Shown here: one piece after another, positions 1-12,394 of the stretch
Numbering within the stretch: position 1 is the stretch's first letter
How the letters are laid out: every line of letters begins with the position of its first letter
Origin: Limonium bicolor
Taxonomy: Eukaryota > Streptophyta > Magnoliopsida > Caryophyllales > Plumbaginaceae
NCBI GenBank assembly: GCA_023374045.1
Contig: CM041782.1
Span: forward strand, 253,169,810 to 253,233,809
Reading direction: 5' to 3'
Length of the DNA: 64,000 bases
The notes under the pieces: generated by a model
The model's database searches: none
The model's input: only the letters and a program-made list of their open reading frames with translations
Told to the model about the DNA's origin: nothing
Program-made: the position numbers and the translations under genes

Positions 1-172
1 GTGTAGACGCTCGGGAATTTAGCCCATCAGACCGGTACAATGTGTATGTATTAGCCTTGTTAGCCACGTGGGTGGCTAACGGCGTGTAACACCAACAAGT
101 TAAGTAATGTGATGAGGTTGTTCTTCCGCTGCAGATTGTTGTAAGTATGTTAATGTTGGATGGGGTGTTACA
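1..172 (+). mobile_element. End of a plus-strand LTR (element H)
   Basis: The stretch ends in GGATGGGGTGTTACA, the same end as the plus-strand LTR of element B at 55803-55817. At 173 the sequence switches abruptly to the middle of the LTR of element G: the matching copy at 3759-5357 has about 230 more bases on its left. The simplest reading is that H is inserted in G's 3' LTR and that the rest of H and the missing piece of G lie left of the window. The target duplication cannot be checked here. Confidence 0.7.
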
Positions 173-1542
173 CTAAGTAAATAAATAAACTAAACGGGAC
201 TCTGGTTCAGATTAATATTATCTGCTCTTTCATGCTATTCCTACTGGTCTAATTATAATTGTTTGGCAAAATTCCTTAAATTATCCTAAGGACTAAGTCA
301 TAGCCTCATAAGAACTCGTTTACCAGAAATGCTCGGTCTAATCAAGGTTCGAGCACTCTTATGTAAACGGACATTAAATTCCAGGAAATATAATTGCATC
401 TGAAAATACTAACTCATTAAGTCATAATAGAGCTTTCTCCAGATTTACGGCTTAATCAACCTATCTATTTATCACCTGGTCTGATCAAAATAGACTTAGC
501 AAGCAATTTAATAAACTCATGACATTTATTAAAAAGGCGAGAGATGAGCTTTAAGCGTAACAAACTTCAATGAATTAAAACCAGTAAAAACATTGCATAA
601 TTGATACAGAACATAATAATTATTCCCAAAGCGTACGTAAACTAGCCTAACATATTAAATAGAATAACAGAAACAAGAATGATAGAAATCATCCGTAATC
701 ACTCCGTCTCGCTCTGCTATTTTGTATACCTAGGCTAGAGGTGGATTTAGTGGACTGTAAAATAAATAAAAATGGAGAAGGCGGAAGGAGAGAAATGAGA
801 TGGTGCGTGAGTTGGAACTCCAGAGGAACCACGGAAGGAGCCTCCGGAAGGACACTCAGTAAGGAGGAATGAAGCTCGTATTTATAGAAGAAGAAGAACA
901 GCAGCAGCTCATTAGCTCACTGATTGAGCTCGATGATTGCAGCTCCCCATTGATTGCAGTTATTGATTGCGCAGGGGACAAAGCTGAAACGCGGGCGTGA
1001 TTTCTGGTAGGCGCCTTCTCAAGTTGCAGAACGAGTCGGCTAGAAGATAACCCGTTAATTTTTGGACACTTAGCCGTGTCCGCTAGATAAGGAGCGGTCT
1101 CCTCTGTTGTGTCCGCCTCGCGGTCTTCTCTCTTCTTGTCCGCCTCGCGGTTACATTAGAGTTGTCCGCCTCTTAAGTGGCGGTCATCTTTGTCTCAACC
1201 GCCTCGCGGTTGCGTCTGAGTTGTCCGCCTCTTAAGTGGCGGTACTCTCTATCTCAACCGCCTCGCGGTTGCATTAGAGTTGTCCGCCTCTTAAGGAGGC
1301 GGTCGCCTCTTGTTTCTCCTCCTGTGTCTCGTCCGCCTTGTTATGTGGCGGTTCCTCTTTTAATCCTTTATAATGTTTGTGTTTAATTGGTATTTCTCCT
1401 ACATTTTAACACATATAATACATTAGTTAATATAACAATATAATTATAGGAAAAACCCTAGATAAGTGCGAAACATTACTAAAAATACTGCAATTAATAA
1501 GATGATTAAACCCTAAAAAGTCTATATGTTTTGCACTTATCA
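173..1542 (-). repeat. 3' LTR of G (left end cut off by H)
   Basis: It matches 3992-5357 almost base for base, with scattered 1-3 base indels. On the minus strand the LTR begins TGATAAGTGC and follows a purine tract (GTGTGAGGAAGTT, plus-strand 1543-1555). The last ~230 bases present in the other LTR are missing at the junction with H. It holds a palindrome array at about 1077-1351. The short open frames inside it show no protein similarity I recognise. Confidence 0.9.
1077..1351. repeat. Palindrome array in the G 3' LTR (CCGCC..GGCGG units)
   Basis: Eight or so short GC-rich inverted repeats follow one another, built on CCGCC...GGCGG or CCGC..GCGG, for example GTCCGCCTCTTAAGTGGCGG and CCGCCTCGCGG. 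The spacers are variable and pyrimidine-rich. The function is unknown. The surrounding LTR is AT-rich, so the array stands out. Confidence 0.85.
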
Positions 1543-3737
1543 AACTTCCTCACACTTGACTTTTGCTTGTCCTCAAGCAAATAAGGAATATAATTATCTC
1601 TAAGCCTTAATAATAAAACAAGATTAAATAAGTGTGGAAGGGAATTTAGACAAAGTGACAATCGAAAGAATAATTCTGCTCTTAGAAGTAGGTTTTAGCA
1701 AACATGAAAAAGAACCATTTAATAAAAGCATAGAAAATTTTACTGTAGAAAACAAGTTAGATTAACCTGGGATTTCCAACCAATTTCACTAACCCGGGAT
1801 GACAAGGGGTGTGAAGTAATGCCTTATTCCGCAATACCTTTCGACACCACGTACTCATATTTATAAATATAAATTGCAATTTATTTATTTACACCTTTTT
1901 TTTTGAATGTGCAAATTGTATAGACAAAGCACATATTATTTATATAATAATTTTTTTTTAAATTGCATTATTTTTCTGTACCCCAGACTTTTCTCTCTAT
2001 CCTTGTAGCGGTGTTGGTCTTCTATCCCAGGTCACGAGACCTTAGGTAGATAGGTGATAAAGCACCCCAAAGAACTTAATAACCAGATAGACGAGGCCTG
2101 TTTTGGTTAGAAAAATTCATAAACAGCGGAGTACCTTGTCTTTATCCTTTTCTTTCCTTGACTTTCCACATATTTCCATAATCCCAAGCTAAACTAAATT
2201 GATTTTTACAACTAGCAGATCTATCATTTTTTGAGCGAAAAATAGAGTATTTTGATGGAAAATAATTTTATACAAACTCCTTGAAATAAAACTACCTTTC
2301 AGTTGTCACTTGACATAATTTCAGACACTTCTACAATTATTTTACCTCATTTTTATCAAATTTTTTATATATGCAGTTTAGAGTAGCAAAAAGTGAGTGT
2401 GGCATTATCGAACTACTGTCATAATTTCAGGGAAAGGTCTCTCCTTCCTCACACTTAAGAGGAGCAATGTCCTCATTGTTCAGAATTAAAATCAAGAAAA
2501 TGACCTTTCAAATTATGACAGACTCATAAAGGATTAAATAAAGGTTGAACATTAATATAATAAATGAGTAATTGAAACTCCCCTTGTATCGTAGATTGAG
2601 GAAGGTAACCTTCCTCACACTTAGAGCTTTGACAGGGGTGAGACGTTCCTCACACTTGAGTTGCGCAAGTGTTCAACCGAAGATATTGAAATTCCAAAGC
2701 AACTGAGGTTGCTTTCCAAAGGTGAGTTCAGCTATATATTTGACATCGAATTTGTTCTGAAAAGAAAATCATATATAGCCAGCAGAACTCCAAAAAAACC
2801 AAAAAATCATTAAATGAAAAACATAAATAAAAATTCATAAAATAAAAAAAAAAAGTACCACACTGTTACCTTCCTGAATATATCAAATGTTAGCACAAGG
2901 TTTAAACAGTAATAGTCTACAAAAAAGTCAGAGAAAATCAAAATAAAAATAAAGATAACAATAAATAATCACTGTGGTGGTGGTGGAGGCTGTGCTGGTC
3001 CCTGGCCTGTTCGTTCTTCTCGCCGTCGGGTTTGCTCGATTTCGAAATGTAATTGGGGAAGAACGATTCTTGAAAACGCAGCGCTTCGGAGCTTTTTTTT
3101 TTCCATTCTGAAGCACGACCGCGAGGCGGTCTCTTGTGTGGCGTCCGCGCGTTATCTGGCGGACAAGAGTGAGTCGACCGCGAGGCGGTCGCGTGTGTAG
3201 CGTCCGCGAGTTAAGTGGCGGTCAAGAGTGGGGCGACCGCGAGCAAACGGGGCGGTTGTCCTTGCGGACAACCCCTGTTTCGTTTTTTTTTTTCGATTTA
3301 ACTTGTAACATACGAGCTACAAATAAACAGATAAACATTAGTACACATAAAATAATAATTAGTAGTTAGATTACAAAAATTATAAGCTAGCGGGTTAATT
3401 ACATTAAATTAAATGTTAAGGACAATGGAAATAAAATGTTAGAGACAATGGAAATAAAATGTTAGAGACAATGGAAATTAAATGTTAATAAAAGTTAGAA
3501 GTTAGATATCAGAAGTTAGATGTCCGGAGTTAGATGGTCAAAGTCAGTGTCCAATTTGTCCAAATGTCCAATTTAATATTAACAGATTATTAGAGGAGTA
3601 ATATTAACAAAATATAGTAGATAATTAATATTAACAATAAACGAAAATAATATAGAATATTATTAACATATTTAAGAAAACAAAATATTTAATTAAACAG
3701 GTGAATAATCCGGGCTTAGGAACTAGAATAAATCTAG
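1543..3737 (-). other. Noncoding interior of G
   Basis: No protein-coding frame is recognisable. 1550-2700 is collinear with 16255-17370 of element C: both have TTGCTTGTCCTCAAGC at the start, a block around GACAAGGGGTGTGAAGTAATGCC, a block with CTTTTCTCTCTATCCTTGTA, and CCTCACACTTAAGAGGAGCAATG. 3118-3272 holds a second palindrome cluster. 3410-3490 has three tandem copies of a ~24-base unit with core AATGTTAGAGACAATGGAAA. The rest is AT-rich filler. Confidence 0.75.
3118..3272. repeat. Palindrome array inside the body of G
   Basis: Units such as GACCGCGAGGCGGTC and GTCCGCGAGTTAAGTGGCGG use the same CCGC/GCGG vocabulary as the array in G's own LTRs. They lie outside the LTR, between the block shared with element C and the primer-site end. 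Confidence 0.8.
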
Positions 3738-3755
3738 TCCCCGGCAACGGCGCCA
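3738..3755 (-). promoter_or_regulatory. Primer-binding site of G (tRNA-Asp)
   Basis: The minus strand reads TGGCGCCGTTGCCGGGGA, complementary to the 3' end of plant tRNA-Asp including CCA. It starts 3 bases from the TG of the 5' LTR at 3759. It fixes the orientation of G as minus. Confidence 0.92.
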
Positions 3756-3758
3756 TTT

Positions 3759-5357
3759 TGCAGACGTTATATTGTGAGTGGTTTAAGTGGTGTAATTAAA
3801 ATTAAAGAAAAGAAATTAAAACCCAAAATAAACGTCGGGCTGCAAACAAATCCCGGTCGCAGTATAGTGAAATGTAAGCGACCGGATATCGAACCACGGG
3901 ACTAATGTACATATTATAGTACCTAAGCGTGTCACAAAGAGGGGGGATTAATTGACTTGTTAAATATAAATAAAAACAGTTAATAAAATTAACTAAGTAA
4001 ATAAATAAACTAAACGGGACTCTGGTTCAGATTAATATTATCTGCTCTTTCATGCTATTCCTACTGTCTAATTATAATTGTTTGGCAAAATTCCTTAAAT
4101 TATCCTAAGGACTAAGTCATAGCCTCATAAGAACTCGTTTACCAGAAATGCTCGTCTAATCAAGGTTCGAGCACTCTTATGTAAACGGACATTAAATTCC
4201 AGGAAATATAATTGCATCTGAAAACTAACTCATTAAGTCATAATAGAGCTTTCTTCAGATTTACGGCTTAATCAACCTATCTATTTATCACCTGGTCTGA
4301 TCAAAATAGACTTAGCAAGCAATTTAATAAACTCATGACATTTATTAAAAAGGCGAGAGATGAGCTTTAAGCGTAACAAACTTCAATGAATTAAAACCAG
4401 TAAAACATTGCATAATTGATACAGAACATAATAATTATTCCCAAAGCGTACGTAAACTAGCCTAACATATTAAATAGAATAACAGAAACAAGAATGATAG
4501 AAATCATCCGTAATCACTCCGTCTCGCTCTGCTATTTTTGTATACCTAGGCTAGAGGTGGATTTAGTGGACTGTAAAATAAATAAAAATGGAGAAGGCGG
4601 AAGGAGAGAAATGAGATGGTGCGTGAGTTGGAACTCCAGAGGAACCACGGAAGGAGCCTCCGGAAGGACACTCAGTAAGGAGGAATGAAGCTCGTATTTA
4701 TAGAAGAAGAAGAACAGCAGCTCTCATTAGCTCACTGATTGAGCACGATGATTGCAGCTCCCCATTGATTGCAGTTATTGATTGCGCAGGGGACAAAGCT
4801 GAAACGCGGGCGTGATTTCTGGTAGGCGCCTTCTCAAGTTGCAGAACGAGTCGGCTAGAAGATAACCCTTAATTTTTGGACACTTAGCCGTGTCCGCTAG
4901 ATAAGGAGCGGTCTCCTCTGTTTGTCCGCTCTCGCGGTCTTCTCTCTTCTTGTCCGCCTCGCGGTTTACATTAGAGTTGTCCGCCTCTTAAGTGGCGGTC
5001 ATCTCTGTCTCAACCGCCTCGCGGTTGCGTCTGAGTTGTCCGCCTCTTATGGCGGTACTCTCTTCAATCTCAACCGCCTCGCGGTTGCATTAGAGTTGTC
5101 CGCCTCTTAAGGAGGCGGTCGCCTCTTGTTTCTCCTCCTGTGTCTCGTCCGCGCTTGTATGTGGCGGTTCCTCTTTTAATCCTTTATAATGTTTGTGTTT
5201 AATTGGTATTTCTCCTACATTTTAACACATATATACATTAGTTAATATAACAATATAATTATAGGAAAAACCCTAGATAAGTGCGAAACATTACTAAAAA
5301 TACTGCAATTAATAAGATGATTAAACCCTAAAAAGTCTATATGTTTTGCACTTATCA
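3759..5357 (-). repeat. 5' LTR of G
   Basis: A complete LTR of about 1.6 kb. In plus-strand view it begins TGCAGACGTTAT and ends TTTTGCACTTATCA. It carries the palindrome array at 4889-5170, matching the one in the 3' LTR. It differs from the 3' LTR mostly by 1-3 base gaps, so the insertion looks young. Confidence 0.9.
4889..5170. repeat. Palindrome array in the G 5' LTR
   Basis: The same array as at 1077-1351. One unit is shortened (the CCGCCTCTTATGGCGG form near 5040), showing that single hairpins change independently after insertion. Confidence 0.85.
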
Positions 5358-5796
5358 TTCGGGAAAGGTACGAAAGGTCTCGAGTTCGAATACCGGCTAG
5401 AGCACGTTTTCTCTCTTTTTGTATCAGCCATATTTATGCTTTATCTCTTGTGTATATGCGACTGTATTAATATGTCGCGTTATTAGTTATACATACATAT
5501 ATATATGCGGTTATTTTGTTATGTCACGTTATTGATTATACTTATATATGGATACGACTATTTTATTTGTCATGTTTTAGCTATATGTTTTCGGTCATAT
5601 GTACCAATGCGACTATATTATCATGTCGCGTTATTAGTTATTTGCACAACATTGTAATATTGTAACGTTTTGTATATGTACATATATATACGTATGTATA
5701 TAAGTGCGTGCAGTATTAATATTAAACTGTTCATTTATATACCTTATTGTAGTAAATTATATATTAAATAACATTTAATTATTTAGGGATATTTCA
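5358..5796 (-). repeat. Remaining end of the 3' LTR of element E
   Basis: In plus-strand view it ends GGGATATTTCA and is followed by a polypyrimidine tract, so on the minus strand it is an LTR start (TGAAATATCCC) behind a polypurine tract. G interrupts it on the left. It is AT-rich, with imperfect repeats around TATGTCGCGTTATTAGTTAT at 5466-5640. No gene is seen. Confidence 0.8.
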
Positions 5797-5810
5797 GTCT
5801 ACCCCCCTTA
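5797..5810 (-). promoter_or_regulatory. Polypurine tract of E
   Basis: The minus strand reads TAAGGGGGGTAGAC directly before the LTR start. The same tract borders the 3' LTRs of A (12299-12312) and D (39501-39514). It is the expected plus-strand DNA primer. Confidence 0.85.
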
Positions 5811-6041
5811 AAGAGACTTTGTCCCGAAGTCGTTTTCTCGAGTGATTTATAACAACTACACATATAGCCATGGTGCACATCTATCTGATATGATGGTATC
5901 TAAGCGATACCGTATGAACTGAATTAATAAAGGAGTACACATATATATATATATATCAATCATCAAACCATTCATACATCCGAGTATCTCATAGGATACT
6001 TACATACATGTTCACAACATACACATGTGCGCAATGCGCAA

Positions 6042-6150
6042 ACAACCACCAACGAAACAAAACACGTATGCCCCGCATACCAAACACACATACAAACACC
6101 AACAAAACAGAACACGTATGCCCCGCATACCAAACACACATACAAGCACG
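6042..6150. repeat. Two tandem ~54-base repeats in the E 3' untranslated region
   Basis: Two consecutive near-identical copies contain ACACGTATGCCCCGCATACC, itself partly palindromic (GTATG..CATAC). They lie between the integrase stop and the polypurine tract of E. Confidence 0.8.
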
Positions 6151-6160
6151 CAAAAACTTG

Positions 6161-6180
6161 AGGCTCTACCCCCCTTAAAA
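6161..6180 (-). promoter_or_regulatory. Second polypurine-like tract of E
   Basis: The minus strand has TTTTAAGGGGGGTAGAG, almost the same as the LTR-adjacent tract 360 bases away. Element D has the same pair (39501 and about 40660). It could prime extra plus-strand DNA or be a relic of an older LTR boundary. Confidence 0.5.
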
Positions 6181-6218
6181 AGGGTTACGCCCCTGTACCC
6201 CACAAGTACTCACAGACG

Positions 6219-7443
6219 CTACTCGAAAAGCGCTGGATACTTGGCTCTCATCGAATCCTCTGATTCCCAAGTGGCCTCTTCGACCTCGTGGTTTGACCAA
6301 AGAATCTTGACCATGCGGATGGTCTTGTTCCTGGTCTCCCGTGTCTTCGTATCTAGAATACGGAGTGGAGTCTCTTCATAACTAAGAGACGGGTCTAGTT
6401 CCAAATGCTTTGGCTGTAACACATGAGAGGGGTGAGGGATGTATTTCTTCAGCTGAGATACGTGGAATACATCATGCACTCTCCCGAGCTCAGCAGGTAA
6501 GTCTAAACTATAAGCTAACGGGCCCACTCGCTCCGTAATACGATACGGACCAACATACTTCGGGCTTAACTTGCCCTTCTGTCCAAAATGAAAGATGCCC
6601 TTCATAGGTGATACTCTGAGGAAGACTCGGTCGTCGACTGCGAACTCGAGATCTCTTCGTCAGACGTCTGCATATGACTTCTGTCTATCTTGGGCAGCTT
6701 TCATATTTTTACGGATGTGTAGGACATCCTCTTTCACCTGCTCTAAGTACTCGGGTCCAAGGAATGTGTTCTCACTGGCCTCATCCCAGTAGAGAGGTGT
6801 TCTACATGGTCTACCATATAAAGCTTAGAATGGTGGCATCTGAATTGACGTGTGGTAACTGTTGTTGTAGGCAAACTCAATCAAATGTAACCGATCAATC
6901 CAATTCTCCTGAAAATCTAGGGCGCATGCTCGGAGCATGTCCTCCAATGTCTGGATGGTCCTCTCACTCTGACCATCCGTTTGTGGGTGAAAGGCGGTAC
7001 TTAGCTTCAGCTTGGTACCCAAAGCCTCTTGAACCTGTCCCCAAAACCGTGATAGGAATCGAGGGTCTCTGTCTGACACAATTGTTTTCGGCACGCCATG
7101 GTGTCTTATGATTTCTCGCTGGAAAAGATCCGCTAGTTTGGGAACTTTCTAAGTGTCTTTGATTGGAATAAACTTAGCCACTTTCATCAATCTGTCGACG
7201 ATCACCCAAATAGTGTTCACACCTCCCTTAGTTGGTGGGAGACGGACAACAAAATCCATGGATAGGTCTTCGAACTTCCAGTACGGAATGGGCATAGGCT
7301 GCACCAAACCTCCTGGTCACCTGTGCTCGAACTTGACTTTCTGACAAGTCAAGCAGCGGGTAACAAACTCTGTTTCATCCTTCTTCATACCACTCCACCA
7401 AAAGTGAGTCTTCAGATCTTTGTACATCTTCGATGATCCCGGG
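6219..7443 (-). pseudogene. Integrase of element E, with four stops
   Basis: This is the C-terminal part of pol and would insert retrotransposon cDNA into chromosomes. One frame runs through, in order, the last part of the HHCC zinc-binding region ([12 protein letters not shown]), the catalytic core with SMDF, SDRDPRF and SERT (the DDE residues), a GPYRITERVG GPY/F module and a chromodomain-like end (VKILWSNHEVEEATWE). In-frame stops lie at 7317-7319, 7149-7151, 6825-6827 and 6660-6662. At least two look like C-to-T changes in CGA or TGG codons. The frame continues across the insertion of A into the RNase H frame at 50795-51758, because removing A and one CCGGG copy restores the codons. Lineage: chromovirus, most like Tekay/Del. 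Confidence 0.88.
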
Positions 7444-10400
7444 TGTAACACCCCTACTAATCCGGCTCCTAATTATAATATAAACGTCGTACTTAGTAAA
7501 TAAATCGCAGCGGTAAATAACAGACTATCGCTCTAATGGTGTCACTGTTATCACTCGCCCATACGGGTGATAACTAGTTACATGATAATCAACATACGAA
7601 ACGTATTCCCGCAGTGACCACAAGAGATAGATAGTAGTGCTTAAACAATCTAAAAACATATCCAACAACAACCGTTTATTACAAACCGTACACGTGAGCG
7701 TCTAACCAAAATACACACCTCGGTTTACAAACCCAAGTCCAAAATAACAGTATTCTCAAACCGTACCAAGTCCAAACAAAAGTAAACACAACTGTCGCGC
7801 CTCACGTCGACCCACCAGCTAGTCTCCTGAAATAAAAATGGTTTGTGGTATGGAATCAGCCCCTGCTGAGTATGTTATCACATGCCCGTCATGCCTCCTC
7901 AAACCCTCAATTAATTGGTCGAGAGCATGAGATTCGTTACATGCAATACCGTTTTAATATTTAAACTGCAAAACATTTAACAGTAATATCCATACAATAA
8001 CACAACCATCAACACACATAATATAATAACACAGTATAACCAATGAACAACAAGGCGAAACAACGAGATTAATAAACAAGTATCGATTCCCGTCCTTGGT
8101 ATAGAAACCAATATTGTTCGCCAATATACAAGTCTCAATTGTAATAAGTGTTCAGTTATACCTAGTGACAACGTCTCATTAAAACGACGTGTCTCTAAAT
8201 TACCCATATACTATGGCGGGTCACCCACGGCAGTAGCCACTCCATCGGTAGAGTCTCCGACCAACGAGCCTTCCTAGCTCACGGGAAATTTTCTTGATAC
8301 TTGCGGACACGTACGCGGACATCCTAGTATCATTTTTGTGATCACAGCGCGCACCAAGAGCCACATCCTCTTGGCTTTGTTATGTTAATTATTTGTACCA
8401 TCGCATCACATTACCAATTTTTCTAACACAGCAGACTAAGGTCATTAGTCCAATACGGAGTCTGTAAACTCGGGATCCAGTGTTAGATACGAGAGCGGCG
8501 TTTAGAAAGGCCAATGCTCCGTATTAAAGTCTTGGATAATATGTATATCTTATTATCCTAGTGCTACAACGTTTTTCTGACAATCCTTATATTTACATAT
8601 AAGATAGCACCATAGCCGCTAGTTCGTTTTATATATATAGGTCCATATATACGAACCAATACTGTTAACGCAACAACAGTATATAATAAGCAGCTAAAAA
8701 TATACAGTTCGTGCATATTTATTCACACATTCAGACAAACAATCTTATCACAGATCACACAGAAGTCTGAACTGAGGAAGCCCTCAGAGACAATCAGAGA
8801 CACGTAACAACATACCGTTCACCCTGAATGTATAATCGTGGAGTATGAATCAGCTAGATCCGATGCTCCGTGTGTTGTCTCTAACAGTCTAACAATACAT
8901 AATGCTACTGATTAGAATCCCGTATAACAACATAACTCTACGGTACCCCATACCGTCACTTATACCCGGTTAATCCCCCATTATTAACTATCAACGTTTG
9001 TTGGGTTTTTGGCTTAACTCGGAATTTGGAAAAACGTTATATTACATGCGCAGTCTTATCTCGTATATAAATATACTTAATGTTGAACTTGTTATCGCAT
9101 GTAACTTAATATACCCTTGTATATCACATAGTTTGTTTCTATATTGCATGTATAATTCTTTATCATATATTATACATTTCACCTTAGTATTTATTTTCCT
9201 AAGGTTTGTCTTTCCAAGTTGAATGTAGTAAAAAAAAATACTTTGAATTATATAAATCCTTATTATTCCATGTATACCCTTAACATTAGGATTCCCATAT
9301 CTAATGTTTGTAATTCGTTTCTCTTTATCTTCAACCATTTTTAATTATGATAATATATGGTTATTTGAACCATATCATATTTTCTACTCCATAACATATA
9401 TTTATTTATATACATGTATTATGGGACTATTTATTATATGGTAAATCTTTATAATATATTCATTCTCTTTAATGAATATTTCTTATATTAAAAATGTTAC
9501 ACCCTTTATAACATTAAAACCATATTATAATTTTCATTTAAAAATGTCCATATTGCCGAACAGCACCCATTTTCACAAGTATTTGCAAAATCCACCACAT
9601 AATTAATATAATGTTATATTGTAGTTATATAACATATATTAGGACATTTATGTCATTATAACAATTATAACCTATAGTTATATATTGTTAATAAATACCA
9701 AACAACCCATTAAACTTTCGGTTTTTATTTTCTACCACTATACTTCCATAATTTACAAACCAACCCCAAATTATGTTTCATTGTTACACTTATAATATAT
9801 ACCTTATATTATAATCCTTAAACCTTAATATAATTATAACCTATAGTTTTTAAAGGCTATAATTTCCGAACAGACCCTAGGTCTATTTTAATTAAATTCC
9901 CACCACCAAACTTTGTATATTTACCAAATCTCCCCAATTTATAATACACAGTTTTCTAATGTCATTAAAACTATATATTATACATATATCTTATTAAAAC
10001 CTTATATATAACTCCAAAAATTACCAAACTATACCAAAAGGTTATAAATATCATTCCTAACCTTATACTTTCTATAATTCTTGGTTCTTACCCATATGTT
10101 ACCCATTTGTAACAATGTTATAAAATATCATATATTATACTTATATAATTCATATAAACTCCAAATTTAGCCAAATAAACTTCTAAAAATTCCTAATAAC
10201 TTAAGGACGGTACTAAATCCCATTTAGTACCCCAAAGTTTCGGAAATCACAATATAACCCCATCTCTTATAAATCTTTTACAATTTAATAACTATCTTAA
10301 TATAAGGTAGTATTTTAATTTCTTAAATTCTCTAAACTTGGTCAAAGTCTCCTATATAGTCAACTTTGACTTCTAATACCAAATTGGGACCAAACTTTCT

Positions 10401-12298
10401 GTAATCACTAATTATACCCTATAGTTTTCTATTTTTACAATTTTGACCCAAAACTTTATAAAATGTTATAATTTTTATTAAATTCATTTAAAAACCCTAA
10501 ATTCCTCTAAATTAAGCCCGCGGCTTTATATTTTACTAGTAATTACCATTTGACCCCAAACTTAATTATATAAGCATAAATTAAACTAAATAAGCTTTAA
10601 ACTTAAATTAGAATGGCCTAATGACATGGCCTTATTACAACTTTGCTTTATAACATAAAATTACACATAAATAGCTCAAATTATACAATAAACACTCGGC
10701 CTTGCTGTAGTTTATTTATTTTTCCACATAATGTCATAATTTGACCATTATGTTAATTAAATCACTTAAATCACTAGCTTAATTTATCTTAGTCATTTTT
10801 TTCCATTCTTAGGTTAAAATAACCCATATAATTAACTCCACTCTCGGCACATAATATATATATGCTAAGAAATCATAAAATCATAAGTTTAAGGTGTTTA
10901 TACCTTGATTTATCCTTAGTATCAACTCGACAGCTTGGAGGAAAATCACCACAACATTTAGACATGTTTAATACACCAAAATAAGATATGGTTATACTTC
11001 AAGCATGAGCTTAACCATAAAGAACAATTAATGTAAGATTTAAGGCAAAAATCACCTTAAAAATACAAGGAAGTTTCCAAAGGTTTTCGGCCTGAATTAA
11101 ACACACCACATGGTGTTAAATTCACCATATAAACATAGGAAATAGCTAGACAACAACAAGCTGCTATGGTAATAGGTTTTACCTTAGCAAAATGCCTTAA
11201 AGAATGGTATTTCCTTTGATTTTCGGCCACCCTTGCTCCAAATGGGTAACCAACTGAATGAACATGTAAATATGAATATTATGAGTGAATAAACTCTTAA
11301 AAATCAGAAGAAGAAAACTGGATGGAGAAAGGAGATGCTTAAGGTATGTTTTTACCTTATAATGCAAATTTTGGAAACCATGGTCCCTAGACTTGCTTCA
11401 GCCGAGATTAGTTGTTGTTCAAGGTTTAAAATGCTGAGAATAAGCCATGGAAAGTGATATATCATGAGCTCCAAGTGTAGGTAATGGAAAGATGAAGAAA
11501 AAGAGCTAAAATATGCCTTAAACCATTACCTTAGGTGCTTAAGAGATTGATTTGTCTTTCTTACACAAGAACACAGCTTGAGAGAGTTTGGAAGAGCTGA
11601 TGGCTCGGATGGAATGGGACAAGAGTCAAGAGAAGGCAAGGTAATGTGTTTAAAATGAATAAAATGTATAATAAGGAATAGTAAATGGTGATTCACCAAA
11701 TTAGGAAGATATTTAGCATTAATGGTGAGTGAGCTGTCCTTCATCCTCTTAAGCTGCCGAATTCATAAGGGTTAGAAGGGTCATTAATTGACCATTGACC
11801 ATTCTTGGTCAATTTTGCTTAAAAATGCACTATTTGGGTTACTATTCATAAATGAATGCCATATTTTCGATTTTTTTGAAATTTTGGATTTAGACCTCCC
11901 AATGTGGTACATTATAGTACATTAGTATATCAAGGTCTAATCCAATGCTTAACACCACTCAAAACCCACTCAGAAAGTCAATTTTCTCAAAAACGTGCTT
12001 TAAGGAATTTTAAAGCACATTTTGTGTTAAAACATGTATTAGAGCTTGGTTTCCTTTGAGAATGGTTTTATAATGTTAATTACTTCATTATAATACTTAG
12101 GAATCCACTTTGGATCGTATTTGAGGTCATACAATCTTTATGGTGCTTTAAAGCACATTTTTGTCTTTACCGATCTTAAGGCACGTTTTGCCTTGTTGAG
12201 ATCTTTAGATTGTTCCCCCAATGGTATTTAAATTTTATTAACCATTTTAGATCATGAATAGATCATTTAATTAAGTTTTTAAGGTTTGGGGTATTTCA
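7444..12298 (-). repeat. 3' LTR of A, 4.86 kb
   Basis: An unusually long LTR, nearly identical to 31346-34810 plus 49430-50794. It is AT-rich and noncoding. The short frames inside it are repeated in both LTRs and have no recognisable protein. The other LTR lacks about 50 bases found here near 7775-7830. A conserved hairpin is at 11995-12018. No GC-rich palindrome array is seen, unlike in the other LTRs of this window. Confidence 0.92.
11995..12018. repeat. Conserved GTGCTTTAA/TTAAAGCAC hairpin in the A 3' LTR
   Basis: Nine-base arms with a six-base spacer. The same arms recur near the sense-strand start of LTRs A, D and B with different spacers. Confidence 0.75.
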
Positions 12299-12312
12299 GT
12301 CTACCCCCCTTA
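12299..12312 (-). promoter_or_regulatory. Polypurine tract of A
   Basis: Minus strand TAAGGGGGGTAGAC, immediately before the 3' LTR start. 12313-12394 between it and the integrase remnant is short and noncoding. Confidence 0.85.
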
Positions 12313-12394
12313 AAAAGGCTTCGACCCGAAGTCTTTACTCATCAACCGTTCACCTAAGGAATCAAGTTCCACTAAGTAACCAAACAGACCATCG

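Larger units (their letters stand above)
173..5357 (-). mobile_element. Element G: non-autonomous LTR retrotransposon (Athila/Tat-like, no gag or pol)
   Basis: Two long direct repeats (173-1542 and 3759-5357) flank about 2.2 kb. A tRNA-Asp-type primer site on the minus strand sits next to the right repeat, so the right repeat is the 5' LTR. The interior has no gag, protease, RT or integrase reading frame, so the element must have used proteins supplied in trans. Its 3' half is clearly related to noncoding sequence of element C. It sits in the 3' LTR of element E and is itself interrupted on the left by H. Confidence 0.85.

Noticed and set aside
1077..1351. CRISPR-like array
   Set aside because: Units are palindromes with uneven, similar pyrimidine-rich spacers inside an LTR of a plant retrotransposon. 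No cas genes are present and spacer lengths are not fixed.
5358..5420. tRNA gene or SINE suggested by GAGTTCGAATAC (box B-like)
   Set aside because: The arms around the TTCGAAT loop do not pair, no box A or acceptor stem is visible, and the left side is cut by element G.
8998..9222. Leu/Ile/Tyr-rich frames in the A LTRs (also 32857-33087)
   Set aside because: AT-rich LTR sequence, antisense to the element, present only because the LTR is duplicated, with no recognisable domain.
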